This document shows positions 33,170 through 45,223 of a stretch of DNA of 64,000 nucleotides, piece by piece. Within the stretch, counting starts at the first letter, position 1. Every line of letters begins with the position of its first letter. The notes under the pieces are model-generated. The model did no database searches. It was not told where the DNA came from and saw only the letters and a list, made by a program, of their open reading frames with translations. The stretch is taken from the NCBI GenBank assembly GCA_025685495.1, contig JAJNMT010000097.1, positions 124,001 through 188,000 of the forward strand, written 5' to 3'. The stretch is from Huntiella abstrusa (lineage: Eukaryota; Ascomycota; Sordariomycetes; Microascales; Ceratocystidaceae). The translations under genes and the position numbers were made by a program.

Positions 33170-34761
33170 TTACATGAAGAGCTCATCACCGTGGTACTTA
33201 GGAGCGTATCCAGAGCTGGCGAGAGAGAAAGACTCCTCACCAAGAGTTCTGGCGGGGAAGCCGTCGAAAGACTTGGCGTAGGTAGCGATCGAGTGAGCAA
33301 TCAGCTGGGTGTTGACTACCCAAGCAGTCTCGTTCACGTTGCTGACATCGTCGCAAAGCTGGTGGTAGCAGGGGTCGTACCAGTCACCGGCGACACCACC
33401 GAACATGGCAACCTCAGCCTCGGTCTTAATACCCTCAGCACCAGTGGCGATACCACCACCGGGGATGTTGTTCTGGATGAAGGCATCGTAGTCGGAACGA
33501 CCATCAAAGGGAATAAGGGTGTAGTTAAGACCGTGGGCAGTGTACCAATCAATGTACAGCTGCTTAAGGTCACCAGAACCATTCGGGTTATCGACGTTGT
33601 TGGCATCGTACACCTGGTAAGCAAAGTTGGGCGAGGCCATCATATCGTAGTCCATGAAGAGACGGATCTTGCTGTTCTCCTCCTCAGTCAGGGTAGCGAC
33701 ATAGTAGTCAGAACCCAGGAGACCCTCCTCCTCACCGGCCCACCAAGCCAGACGGACGCAGTTGTCGACCTCGAAGGCGGTAAGCTGCTTGGCAATCTCA
33801 AGAAGAGACATGCTGCCAGTGCCGTCATCGTTGATACCGGGGCCCTCAGCAACGGAGTCAGAGTGAGCGCCAGCCATGACACAGTTCTCGGGGTCACCAG
33901 CGGTAGTCTGAGCCAGAACGTTGGTAGTAGTGATAACCTCAACAGTCGAGTTGACCATGGCGATACCAGACACCCACTTGCCAAGGCTCAGCTGCTCAAG
34001 AATGGGAGCAGCCTCCTCCTGCGACAGACCGAGGGTGGCGACGTGGCCAGGCTTGGGGGTACCAAGGGTACCGTGAAGGTCACCGGCCTCGTTGTTGTAA
34101 ATGACAGCGGCGATAGCACCGGCAGCGCCAGCGAGCTCCGACTTGGTGCCGAATGAGCAAGTGCCACGCTTAATGAAGGCAATGCCACCGGCAACATCAG
34201 TGGAGTAATCAGCGGCGTCGCAACCGTTGTTGGCGACAGGAACAATGGTACCAGACACAGCACCGCTATCCTTCGTGGGGGGACTCAGGCTCATAGCAGA
34301 GCCGGAGAGCTTGATGTGGTTGACAATAAGGTAAGAGTCCTCGACGTCACCAGCGAAAGCCTCGAAGTCCTGGGTCCACACCTTGTAGTAGTCGCCGTGC
34401 TTAGCAAGCTCGCTCTTGATGAATTCAACAGTCGCGTTGTGGCCTAGTAAGAGACATTTGGTTAGTTAGAGTTGACGCTAAAGCGCTAGTCAGGTCATGA
34501 TGGTTACTCACCAGGGGAGCCAATGACGCGAGTGGGGTGGCCATGCTTTTCCTGGCTAGTCTGGGCAATCTTGTAGAACTGCTCGGCCCAAGCCATGAGC
34601 TCTTCGCCCTTGATGGTGGCCTGGAGAGCCTCCGAGTCGATGGGGGTCTTGCCAGACACGGTAACGGTAGACTCAGTGTTGGCGGCACGGAGAGGGGCCT
34701 GGACATCAACGGCGTAGGCCGAGACGGCGCCAGCCATGGCGGCAGCATTAATAAACTTCAT
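33170..34761 (-). CDS. lap2: Secreted M28 aminopeptidase (leucine aminopeptidase 2-like)
   Basis: Exons 34761-34512 and 34443-33170 flank a 68-nt intron (GTGAGT donor, CTAAC branch point); the product is 507 residues, the usual size of Aspergillus Lap2. A signal peptide (MKFINAAAMAGAVSAYA) and propeptide are followed by a substrate region, a protease-associated (PA) domain at about 155-235, and an M28 zinc-peptidase domain. The two-zinc ligands are visible: His277 in AGAHSDS, Asp in NDDGTG (about 289), the catalytic and binding Glu pair in WAGEEEG (about 321-322), Asp348 in MDYDMM and His444 in CYHQLCDD. It removes N-terminal, preferably hydrophobic, residues from peptides outside the cell. 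Asn-X-Ser/Thr sites are present. Family certain; substrate preference inferred. The symbol reflects resemblance, not proven orthology. Confidence 0.92.
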
Positions 34762-35716
34762 TGCAATGTAAAGAGCGTTTTGGATGAGACTGTCTCAGAT
34801 GCTAATGGAAAAGGAAGAAAGAGACTAAAGATACAAGGCAGAAACACTACTAGTATAAAGGCAGAGAAGAATAACAACAAAAAATGGCAAGGCGCAACGA
34901 GGCTTTTATGACGATACAAATTCCAATGACTCCAGGTTATCACGCGCCGATAGCACGAAGCGAAGCGATTAAATTGCTACCTGAACCCTGGTCCTCTGTC
35001 TCGTTGCCTTGGGGACTTTAGCACTTGAAGGAACAATACAGCGCCCCGGGTTTCCCAAAAGGGAAGGAACACTCACGCTATTGCAGGGTGTCTATCGCGC
35101 TCAATGGCTTAATAAGCACATAATTCTGGTGGAGGGTGTGACATGGCAGCTGCAAGATGTGCAGGAGAAGCTGGTTCGGCATGCAGGAGGGTATTCGGGA
35201 AAGGAGGCGGGGTGACAGTCTCGGGTCCTTCCTAAATCTTCTTGTTATCTTTGTTCTTGAGCGATGAGACATCCGTGCTTTCTCGGATATGACTTGAGAT
35301 TTGACGGCGTCAATTGTTTGTGGCCGGGCGGCCTTCTTGGCAGTCGGTGTGTTGACTACATATCCGGAAGGTGACGGGAGGGACCTTCCGATGCCCCAGC
35401 CGTGCTATCTTGTACATCTTGGCATCCGGGACGTATTTCTACGAAGCCCAAGGAACAAAGCCGGCATTTTTCCTCCCGTAATCAGGCGCCCGCACAATCA
35501 GGACCCACTAAAAACCACTTCAACCCCTTCTCACCGCCCGAGCGAATTTAACCCCGCGGAGTCATTCTGCCACCTGCCGGAAACAGAATCTGACTAACCC
35601 CACATGACGACACCGACAAGATTTTATGATGTAGCAATGACCAAAAGCGACCGTAGAGTCTCGTGAAACTATAGCCGAGTAACCTCACATTACCCGACCA
35701 CACGCCAAACCGAATC
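34762..35716. other. Divergent promoter region, lap2-like and ADE2
   Basis: No gene was seen. The 955-bp interval separates the minus-strand aminopeptidase and plus-strand ADE2. It contains a TGACTC site (minus strand, 35564-35559). Confidence 0.5.
35559..35564 (-). promoter_or_regulatory. TGACTC site upstream of ADE2
   Basis: TGACTC lies 153 bp before the ADE2 start. In yeast this hexamer is the core bound by Bas1 and half of the Gcn4 site, and ADE genes including ADE2 are controlled through it. Whether it is used here is inference. Confidence 0.4.
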
Positions 35717-37658
35717 ATGTCGACCTCGCCCGTTATCGGAGTTGCAGGCGGTGGCCAGCTGGGCCAGATGCTCACCCAGGCCGCCTTCCCCCTCGGCATC
35801 CCCATTGTCGCCCTGGACACCGCCGATGCGCCCGCCAAGCGTGTCAACCACCACGACCAGCACGTCACCGGCTCCTTCAAGGATGCCGAGAAGCTGCGCG
35901 AACTTGCGCGTAACTGCGACTACCTGACTGTCGAAATCGAGCACATTGATGCTACTGTGCTCCAGGAGATCGCCGACAACGGCGTGACTATGCCCGATGG
36001 CTCCGTCAAGCGCGTAGAGGTGCACCCGGCGCCGCAGACTCTTTCGCTTATCAAGGACAAGTTCCGTCAGAAGGAGTACTTTGCTTCCAAGGGCATTCCG
36101 GTAGCGACCCAGCTGCCCGTTGCCGAGGGCGATGAGTTTGCCAAGTCTCTGGCCGAGGTTGCTGGCAAGCTTGGTGTCCCATTGATGCTCAAGTCGCGCA
36201 ACGACAGCTACGACGGCCGTGGAAACCTGAAGATCGACAAGGTGGATGCCGAGCTTGTTGCCCGGGAACTGGGTAACAAGGGCCTGTACGCTGAGAAGAT
36301 GGTTCCTTTTGTTAAGGAGCTGTCAGTCATGGTTGTGCGGACTGAAGTTGATGGACAGGTGAAGACTTTTGCTTACCCTGCTGTTGAGACTGTTCATGAG
36401 GATAGCATTTGCTCGACTACTTACTACCCGGCACGCGGTGTGTCGGAGGCCGTCAATAAGAAGGCTCAGGATCTTGCCTGCAGTGTGGCTGCTGAGCTTT
36501 GGGGTCGCGGTGTCTTTGCCGTTGAGATGTTCCTCACTTCTGATGGTAGGTCTTTTATACTGGAATCTCTGTAATATTCACTTACTAACTCTCACTTCCC
36601 GTAGACTCCCTCCTCGTCAACGAGGTCGCTCCCCGCCCCCACAACTCCGGCCACTACACCATCGAAGCCGTCCCCCAAATGTCCCAGTACAAAGCCCAGC
36701 TCTACGCCATCCGCGGTCTCCTCCCCGCCAACCAAAAACTCACTCCCCGTTGCACCTCCTCCATCATGGTGAACGTCCTCGGTGGCGCCGGTCCCGACAG
36801 CCACGTCAAGCTTGTTTCCGCCGCCGAGAAGCTCTACCACGATGACCTCGATGTGCACATTCACATGTACGGCAAGGACGCCAAGCCCAGCCGCAAGATC
36901 GGTCACATCACCCTGTGCTGCACCAAGGATATCGATACCCTGCAGAAACTAGCTAAGCCGCTTATTGATATTGCCTCTGAGATCCGTCTTGAGCGTGTGA
37001 CTGCCGGTGCTGCCGCTCTCCGCAACGCCCCTGCTGCTGCTGTCGTTGCTGCGCCCAAGGCTGCTCCTAAGGCTGCTCCTCTGGTTCTTGTCACCATGGG
37101 CTCTGACTCCGATATGCCCGTTCTCCGTGCTGGCATGGAGATTCTTGAGCAGTTTGGTGTCCCCTTCCGTGTTGACATCACTTCGGCTCACCGCACTCCC
37201 GTCTACATGTTCGAGGTTGTTGAGAACGCCGCTAAGGAGGGTATCAAGGTTATCATTGGTGCTGCTGGTGGTGCTGCTCACTTGCCTGGTATGGCTGCTT
37301 CTCACACTCCTCTCCCTGTCATTGGTGTACCAATCAAGGCCACTCACCTTGACGGTGTCGACAGTCTGCACAGCATCGTTCAGATGCCGGTAAGTTTATC
37401 CAATAACCTTCAAATTTGTCTACTGACAATCCATTTGACTAACCCTATTTCCAGCGCGGTATCCCCGTGGCCACTGTTGGTATCAACAACTCCACCAACG
37501 CCGCCCTTCTGGCCATCCGTATCCTCGGCGCCGAGTTCCCCGAGCTTCAGCGCAAGATGGCTGATTACATGGAAGACATGCGCGTCGGAGTCATGGCCAA
37601 GAGTAAGAAGGTTCTCGAGGTCGGCTGGAGACAGTACCTCGATGAGTACAAGAAATAA
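35717..37658 (+). CDS. ADE2: Phosphoribosylaminoimidazole carboxylase (PurK-PurE fusion)
   Basis: Three exons: 35717-36545, 36605-37389 and 37455-37658, with 59- and 65-nt introns and consistent phase; the product is 605 residues. This is the fungal de novo purine enzyme that carboxylates aminoimidazole ribonucleotide to CAIR. The N-terminal ATP-grasp (PurK-like) part begins VIGVAGGGQLGQML and contains the ATP-grasp LKSRNDSYDGRGN and NEVAPRPHNSGHYTIEA. An Ala-rich linker (about 425-455) joins it to the PurE-like mutase part: VTMGSDSDMPVLRAGMEIL, SAHRTP, IGAAGGAAHLPGM and the final NAALLAIRIL in the last exon. Loss of this enzyme gives red adenine-requiring colonies in many fungi. Family and function certain. 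Confidence 0.98.
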
Positions 37659-37842
37659 AGGGAAAATAAAGGGATTAGGAACGGAAAAAGGGAAGGCTTG
37701 TTTGTTTGTTTTTGTATTTTTGATCTTGTTTGAATATTCAGCCATAAAAGAGCTGTTACTTGTCATCATTAATTATATGTTACATTGCGTGTGTACATTT
37801 ATATCCCGAAATCCCAAACGCCAAATCAAGCAACGGTCGAAA

Positions 37843-39269
37843 TCATTTTGACTCTTTACGTCTCTCGAACTCGAAATCGAAGTTAACTTCGCCATGAGAG
37901 TTCTTTTCCTCTGCCGGTCGATCACTTTCTTCGACCCAGACAGACGTCTCGACTGTGATACCTCCACTAAGAGTTAGATCTCTTGGCTGCACAGCAGCTG
38001 GGTCCATCTCTTCCGAATCTCTCCCCTCAGTATTCTCCGATTGTGTGCGGTTTGAAACGGCCGGCTTGCCAATCATCTGCTCAAGGCTAATCTCTTCTGT
38101 GCTTTCAGATCCGCTTTCGTTAGACCCATTTGGCGAGGTAGTAGCATTGTGGGCTGTTGTCAAAGTCTTGGCAACCGACTTTCGGTTCTTGGCAGTTGTG
38201 GAGAGAGTGCCGGTTGGTACTGATACACCGTAAGAAGGGTTTCCATAGGTTCCTTGCTTTGACGGGCCGAATCTGTTGAGCCATGGGAACCACTCGCGCA
38301 ACAGGGGCCAAATTAGCGGCATATTGGCGACGTACAATGCTACACTGGCCTCGCGTGTGTACCACAGCATGTAGTACGAGGAATATGTGTTGGTCAGGTT
38401 GTGGATCTTGCACGCCACAGCAGCGGCAATCACAAAGACACCCATGGTGAGAACGAATCCCATGACGAGCTTCTTGCGCCATGGGACTTGCAGTTGGACG
38501 ACAATGTATATGGGGATTCCGAGCATCAGTACATCTGAGCTAATGTTGAAGGTGCCTTGGACGACGCCGTAGTACTCTAATGTCGCACACTGGTCGTTTT
38601 CAGGCGGGATAGCCCAGTACTGGTTAAATGGGATGCAGTTGGTGAAGAAGCAAATCTGTGTGCCAATCCAGCCAAGGAGAGCATACACACAGAGTATCTT
38701 TGTCCATTTGTGAGTGCGCAGGCCGGAAGTCAATCGCAGATACATGACAAGCAGACAAGCCTTGAGCGCATAGATTGTGTTTAACATGGCCTGTTCTGAC
38801 ACCACGACAATCTTGGAATTATGAATACGGTCCAAGATGTCTTGATCAGTGAATGTCGACAGCTGGTCTGGTGGAAACAGGTTTGAACCGCCATTGACAG
38901 CGATGACGTTGAGAGTGACAATAAGGGTGGTATACCAGGCCTGTAGCCGAGACATGGGACGGCGGTTAGTAACCATGTATCTGGGACTGGTACAACATGT
39001 ATGTCTCAACTTACATATGCCATGATGATTAAGTACTCATCGAGAAGCCAGTGCTTTGGGCCTCCACTTCTGGTTGCTGTTGCGTAACTAAAACCATGTT
39101 AGTCTTTGCCGTCGGCAAACTCTAATGTTTAAACTCACAGTCGCAACAAGGTTAAGACAGAACCGATGGCGAACCATGTCCAACTTTCTATGCGCAGCTC
39201 AGTGTTGAAGCTACTATCAAAGTTGTTGTAGTCGTCTTCTTCTCGACGAACAAACATCGAAAACAGCAT
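37843..39269 (-). CDS. SAT4/PTH11-type integral membrane protein
   Basis: Three exons: 39269-39139, 39087-39015 and 38940-37843, with 51- and 74-nt introns; the phases agree and give 433 residues. The fold is the fungal 'rhodopsin domain' (SAT4-like, related to PTH11): an N-terminal extracellular part, a first helix with WFAIGSVLTLLRLY, then WLLDEYLIIMAYAW and further hydrophobic segments, seven in total. Conserved features include LKACLLVMYLRLTSG and CIPFNQYWAIPP. A ~150-residue polar, acidic and Ser-rich cytosolic tail follows. Such proteins are putative receptors or sensors of surface or chemical cues. The start at 39269 is chosen because it directly precedes the membrane part; an ATG at 39404 would add 45 residues without a signal. 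It converges with ADE2. Confidence 0.85.
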
Positions 39270-42110
39270 GATTACGGGGATAGAAAGCCGCCGTCTGCCT
39301 TCTAAACGGTGACTGTGTAACGAATAATTCAGGCCAGGATCAAAAAAAGGGATGGAAGCGTCAACAACGACACAGTCGATATGGAGTAGTGACAGGCGTG
39401 GCAAAGAAGTAAGAATGTCTCAATCCACACATACTCTCCAGCGGTTCGCAAGACGAGGACAAGACCCCAGGGAGAAAAAAGACGCCGGCGGTCCGTCTGT
39501 ACTTAAACGAGCAAGCAGGCGGCCAAACGTCCAAACTACTGCGGAATCCAGGATCCGTCCAAGCTCTGACGCCGGAGTTTGTGTGGGGGGCTAGTATCAA
39601 AAGCAGAGATGAGAGGGGCGTGTAAATGGGAGTGTCTTGTCAATCAGACCCAATATGGCGGAGTCGTGGGCTTGGATGACTAACTTGGACGGGGTATCGA
39701 TGCCCTCGGTGTTTAGCACCAGGGACGAGGGTTTTGGGACAACGAGACCGTTACCCGTAAAAGGTGGAGGAAATGTACATATGTCTGTATGTTTGTACAA
39801 TTCTCATGTAAGCGACAAGTTTCACAGCATTTTTATCCTTTTGAATGACGACGTAGCGGCTGAGATGTTGGGGATCCGCTAGCCATGCGAACCTAGATAC
39901 TACTGATAAGCACTATTTAGCTAGCTCCATGGCGGGCCGCTGGACTGTCATGGAACAAGTAGTGACATTTCTTAAGTGACGCGTCCTCCGTTTTTTCCAT
40001 TATCAACCAACTAGAAGGTCACTTTGGACCTTCTAGCTTCTATAAATCCGAGACACACCGGTCTAGACAAAGTTGTAAGCCAAACGGTAAATCATGACGA
40101 CGTCCTACAGTATCTGACGAATCTGAAAGCTCGCTTCACCGTTTTCTACTGGAGAATGATCTGGTCGTGGGAATCAGAGGGCTCCCTTGGGTAGGAAAAT
40201 TTGGTGGGGCGCATTTCTTTTTGTCGAATAATCGACAGTCGTTCTTTCCCTTCTAGCTTACGCTTGGGAAGGTTTTGTTCCTCTGTTTCTGGTTGGAGGG
40301 TCTTTGGCAAATCGGAACCATGGAAAAGACAGGGTCTGATCGGGAAACTGACAGCCGGTTTATTGGTACATGCGTATGTAAATATGTATGTATGAATGTC
40401 ACGAGATGTTGATATCAATACTCCACATGCATAGTCAACGTTGCCCGAGACAGATAACGTTCGAGATATTGAATGTCCCCCACGTAAAGCCACATGGCCC
40501 AAGCCAAGAGAAGTGTTCCGTTTCCCCCAAAACGGCCATATTTCACGCAGGGTCCAAGAACGATATCAACACAGACATGTCAGTGAGCACACGACTTTTC
40601 CGCGAATGGCCCGAACTATGAAAGCTTGATTGGTGGATTCTATTTGCATTTTGAAGGAGCGCATAGTGGAATCGCGCCAAGGCTAAGTAAGGGGGTTTAT
40701 TAAAGTTTGCGTAAATCCATTCTGAAGTTAACGATACTATGATGTGGCGAAAACGAAGCGGAGTTGTTGCTGGAATCAACTGGGACGGACTTGTATAGAC
40801 GGGTCGGGAGACTCCTTGTCACAGGTGAATCACATTGACGAACTCTTCAAAGTCTAAACCGTCACTCTCAAAAGTTTGGTAGCCACATCACATCATGATT
40901 AACAAATACGCATGACATAACAGACGGGCTTCAAACCCCACTTACACATTGCACTTACACATTCATTCCGTGACTTCCCTGACCATCCCGCCGGCCCGTG
41001 TTCTTATTGGTCCAGCAGCACCCTAGTCCACGAACCCCCATCCAGCTTCACAGTCTGTGCAGCACTAACTTGTCTCGCTAGTTTTCATTTTCCCCTTCCA
41101 CGGCCGTCGGCCACCGACACCAGAATCTGGGGTCCCGTCGGCACGACAACCTCACCTTCTGTTCTTGGGTAAAGCTATAATGTCTTTCTAGAACAACGGC
41201 CTATTGATATCGCCCTGAAATGACGTCTTGGCTACTTTTCTAGTCTTCTTACTTGGAACGTTTTTGCTACTTTGAGTGATTGAGCTAGAAGACTTTGATC
41301 GGAGACATGGGCTTGGGTAGATGGATTCGACGGCTCTCCTTCCCATGCAAGGAACGATGTCACTTTGGCATGCCGGGTTCGCAGCAACCAACCACTTGAA
41401 GACGGGGGGTGTATCAAAGCCAGGAACCAGTTTTTTTGTTAATATGGAGATTGATCGGGCCGACAACGTCATGATGATTTAGGCTATTTGTTGGAAATGA
41501 AACTTCAAGTTTAAGTTTCCCAAAGACTTAGTTGCTTATCTCACGATGGATTCGATTTTCCATTTGGGATAAGGGCATAGTGTAAAGCCAATTGTCCGTG
41601 TAAACTTGGACTGAACTAGTCGCGATGTCGCTCGTTCGTCAAGTGCGGAATTTGAATAAAGTCAGTCCACCTTCTAACTATATGATGATCCCCGTTGGTC
41701 AAGGCGTCGAACTACTCCTTCAGATAATATTCAAGTCTAACAGACACGGACTAATTCCCTCGGAACATTATCCTTCCGCCCGGTTCGTCGGTGTTTTGGG
41801 TAGTCTCGGTCCTCCCGGCCGATGCGGGTCCATCTTGCCTGTATTTGATGGAGTCGAAACTCAGACCATCGTCATCACATTCCAAACTATTAAACTAGAA
41901 AGCTTCATGTTTCGCCTGGTTAATGTGCAACAGAACCATCAACCAACATGGCTACACCATGCGACTTGAAAAACAAGGTCCGGGTCAAAGATAAGAATCC
42001 ACTCTTATCAATCTTGTTTGGTAACGGTATCTAGAACCAATGGTAGGGTTTTATCACTGCTAGGGTTACGGAAGACTTAAACAGAAATTACCCTGCCCAC
42101 AGCACCAACC
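39270..42110. other. Gene-poor stretch
   Basis: No supported gene. A perfect 10-bp inverted repeat (CTAGAAGGTC, loop ACTTTG, 40011-40036) and TGTACAT motifs near 39770-39797 are the only structures noted. A minus-strand frame at 41188-41472 (94 codons) lacks supporting motifs. Confidence 0.45.
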
Positions 42111-42182
42111 AGCAACATGGCGCAGTGGAAGCGCGCCGGGCTCATAACCCGGAGGTCCCTCGATCGAAACGAGGTGTTGCTA
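42111..42182 (+). tRNA. Initiator tRNA-Met(CAT)
   Basis: A 72-nt cloverleaf with perfect acceptor stem AGCAACA/TGTTGCT and discriminator A. The anticodon arm is CCGGG-CTCATAA-CCCGG (anticodon CAT). The T arm is CCTCG-ATCGAAA-CGAGG. The A1:T72 pair and the T loop ATCGAAA instead of TTCGAAT mark eukaryotic initiator rather than elongator tRNA. No intron. Confidence 0.95.
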
Positions 42183-42405
42183 AGTTCGATTCTTTTTTTG
42201 TTTCCAGCTCTCCCATAAGGGTGACATAGGGTTGTCTGTACATCTCACCGGTTACCCCAAACAACGTCGCTTTATTCGTCTGATACACTCTGGCCGATTC
42301 CCCATTGGGTTGACCGTGAACAAAGACAAACGGGTCAAAACAGTTTGTACCAGAAAATGTCACAATACTTGTGACCTAATCACTTTGAGCCATCACTTCT
42401 CATTA

Positions 42406-42412
42406 TGACTCA
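42406..42412 (+). promoter_or_regulatory. TGACTCA element upstream of cpc1
   Basis: A perfect palindromic Gcn4/CPC1 recognition element (TGACTCA) stands 80 bp before the first upstream ORF of the bZIP gene. In Neurospora and Aspergillus the homologous gene is autoregulated through such elements. Use here is inferred. Confidence 0.5.
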
Positions 42413-42491
42413 TGGCCTAAAAGGGTAATTCGCCTACATTCTTACTGTTTTGCAACCGCTCGCCAAGCCATCTGACAGCGAACAAGCCTCA

Positions 42492-43017
42492 ATGCAACCC
42501 AACATTCGCGGCGTTAAGGGTTTGTCTTCCCGTTACTAATACCGTTGGATGTCCGGAATAGTTCATTGAGATTTCCTCCGTCATTCCCTCATCATCAGCC
42601 ATCACACGCCTCAAAAAACAGACCCTTCTCAGTCTCGAGAAGCCTCTATTCGTCACAGCTGTCTGTTGAACTGGCAGCTCTTCTTCTTTTTCCTTTTACC
42701 AGAGGTTTCGCCCTCTGCACGTTCGCATTGGGCCTCCTCTGTCGAGTGGCTTCCCGTGTTTACTTTCAAGTTCGTCGCTGAAACCTTCCCGGCCTCCAAA
42801 CGAGGCCGCAATCCAGTGTCAAATTGGCCATCTAAGTCTTCGAAATTTTCACCATGTGTAACAGGAACTCAGTCGCGTACTTCTGCCCGGCACAGTTGTG
42901 TCGGGCCGCCCTCGCGGCCTGCTAGACGGAAACAACCATGTTCACAAAATACTGCGGATAGTAACGATGGTAACAACAAGAAAAAAGCAAAGCAGACCGA
43001 TACATCGGCGAGTTTAG
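42492..43017 (+). promoter_or_regulatory. uORF-rich leader of cpc1
   Basis: Five short ATG-led frames precede the first in-frame ATG of the bZIP gene: 42492-42539 (15 codons), 42549-42569 (6), 42854-42925 (23), 42938-42961 (7) and 42967-43017 (16). GCN4, cpc-1 and cpcA are translationally controlled by uORFs that let ribosomes reach the main start only when eIF2 is phosphorylated under amino-acid starvation. A leader intron could remove some of them. Confidence 0.55.
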
Positions 43018-43064
43018 CGGGGGGATCAGGTGGGGATTCGGCGTTGTTCAGTGGGATCCCGGAT

Positions 43065-43874
43065 ATGGGATTTGTGGAGCCTTTGTCTGCGGAGTCCAGC
43101 GGGACTTCGGTGCCGGGATCTGCGAATTCGAGTCCGGAGATGGGGCTGGATTTGGGTTTTGGAAATCTTGGTGATGAGTCGAGTTTTTGGATGGGGAGTG
43201 GCGAGTTACTGGGTTTTGATTTCTCAGCAACTGCGGCCTCCGATCTCATGAACTGTAAGTTTTCAACCAACCCCACAGATTTTTATATAAACACAAGCTG
43301 ACCCGCCTACCTTCTTCCAGTACCTTTGACCGATTTCGGTTTTGACAATTTGACTCAGGACCCATCTACTACCAGTCTACCTACTACTTCTTCTGCCTCA
43401 TCATCACTGTTCTATCCTCCCATTCCTACAACTACCCTCCCGCCATCCATGAATCAGCTTATGCCTCTTGACGCAAGCTTCCTTCTCGCCGCCCCTCAAC
43501 AGACCAACACTCTTTCCCTTTCCGGTCCTTCCCTTAGTTCCTCTTCTCCAGCCACAGCAGCCACTTCGTCTCCTCCCAGCGATCGTATCGCTCTCGTCCC
43601 GCACAATCCCCGCAAGCGCTCCCGGGCCTCTGCCCAGCTTGAAGAGGACGACGACGACGAAGACGAGGCGGCTGTTGTCCGTCGTCAAAAGAATACACTT
43701 GCTGCTCGCAAGTATCGCCAGAAGAGATTGGACCGTATCAAGGAATTGGAAGATGCCTTGGCGGAAGTTTCTAAAGAGAGGGATGAGTTGAGGATTAAGT
43801 TGGCGAGACAGGAGGCGGAGACGGACGCTTTGAAGGGGTTGATGGTTGCTGGCTTTGGAAAAAATAAGGATTAA
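43065..43874 (+). CDS. cpc1: CPC1/GCN4-type bZIP transcription factor
   Basis: Two exons: 43065-43254 and 43321-43874, with a 66-nt intron (GTAAGT donor, CAG acceptor). The product from the first in-frame ATG is 247 residues, in the range of CPC1/CpcA. The acidic N-terminal part has hydrophobic/aromatic clusters (ESSFWMGSGELLGFDFS) typical of Gcn4 activation domains. A Ser/Pro/Thr-rich middle and an acidic run (LEEDDDDEDEAAV) follow, then the basic region VRRQKNTLAARKYRQKR (Asn at about 188) and a leucine zipper to the end. It activates amino-acid biosynthesis genes. The frame is open and coding-like upstream to 42570 but has no ATG, so an upstream spliced exon cannot be excluded. The promoter carries TGACTCA and the leader has uORFs. 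Confidence 0.88.
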
Positions 43875-45199
43875 GGGGGTTGTTACTGTTATCACTGTCT
43901 GCGTTGTTGTGTCGGTTGTTGTTGTTTAGTGCTGCTTGGGACTTGAAGTACTTTTTTTGCAGAGCATGTATGTAGCTTTGCCTTTCATAGCGTTTGATTT
44001 TATTTGATTTATTGGAACTTGTATCTACATTATCGTCTTGTGGTGTATATTTGTTGTAGTTGTACAGTATTCATTGTCAATTGAGGTGTCGTTAATATCG
44101 TGTGGTGTGGACCTCGATCTTGTGTCACCTAAAGGATCTATTCTTGGTCATCGAAGTCTACATAGTTTCCCGTTTTGATCAACATGGCAACTACCTATAC
44201 ATGTTGTATTCATTGTCTATGCTCTAATAGGTGTTATGTATCAAAGAAGAAGCCTTGACCCATCGTTCAGCTTGTCAATCCTGTTCCGTGCGGTCACCCG
44301 TCTGTCATTTCACATGCCGTTTGACCATCCGGGGTAATCATATCTGAACTATAGTGATAAAGTGGCTATATATGCTTTAGGATCGGAATAAGTATGTATT
44401 TCTGGAATGAACAGGTCGTTCCTACCAAGACTGTGAGTGTCGTCCCGTGGCGTTGAATATGTAGTGGAGCAAGAGCCACATCTGTGTAGAGTTTGTTAGT
44501 TGTTGTCTTTTACAGAAACACAGCTCCATTATATATACATACCTCTGACTGTCAGTGAAGCCTTATTGTAAGGATACCATGCCCTTTATCTACTCTCAAT
44601 TCCTCACATATGTTAGCTCTCGTTCAACTATCAAAGAAATCAAGATCACGTGGTAGGTTGATACATAATCAGACGATGTCAGCTCTTCAAACTAGTTGCG
44701 CGGTGTCCTTCATGTACTAAGATTGTTCAATGTCGGAATAGGGAACGCGGTATCATCATGTTGGGTAGGAAGTAGAATATAGTGTGAGTGAGTTGTACCT
44801 TTTGTTCAAAGCTCTCTGGAGTGTTTGTTGATGATCACGACAACATTCACAACTTCATGGCTTGACGGGTAACATCTTATATATTCAATCTACCTCATTA
44901 CTTTGCTTACCGTCTACATCTCCTTTCGTTGACCCACACAGCAAAATCTCCGTACAAGTTACTCTCTATCGGCCGTATCCAATCTCTGTGTCGCCGACTT
45001 GAAGCCATCACCAGTTCGTAACCCGAAAACCCTTCCTCTACACAGTCCAGATTGTAATCATTGTGAGTCATATGACATCATCACGACAGTGTGTATATCA
45101 TATGTGATCCAATTGGGATCATAATATGGCTTGGCGACATTGTATGATCGTTTATGGACAACTATGACAAACAATGAGCATCTATGATGCTACATGATT
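43875..45199. other. Gene-poor stretch 3' of cpc1
   Basis: No gene or RNA was recognised. The first ~150 bp are T/G-rich as expected of a 3' untranslated region. Confidence 0.45.
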
Positions 45200-45223
45200 C
45201 ACTCTGCCATGGTCAGAAATTAA

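Noticed and set aside
33149..34156. Plus-strand 335-codon frame opposite the aminopeptidase
   Set aside because: It is a shadow caused by biased codon use of the M28 peptidase, whose catalytic residues are all present on the minus strand.
41188..41472. Minus-strand frame of 94 codons starting MTLSARSISILTKK
   Set aside because: No motif, paralogue, promoter sign or splice context supports it; it was kept out of the gene list.
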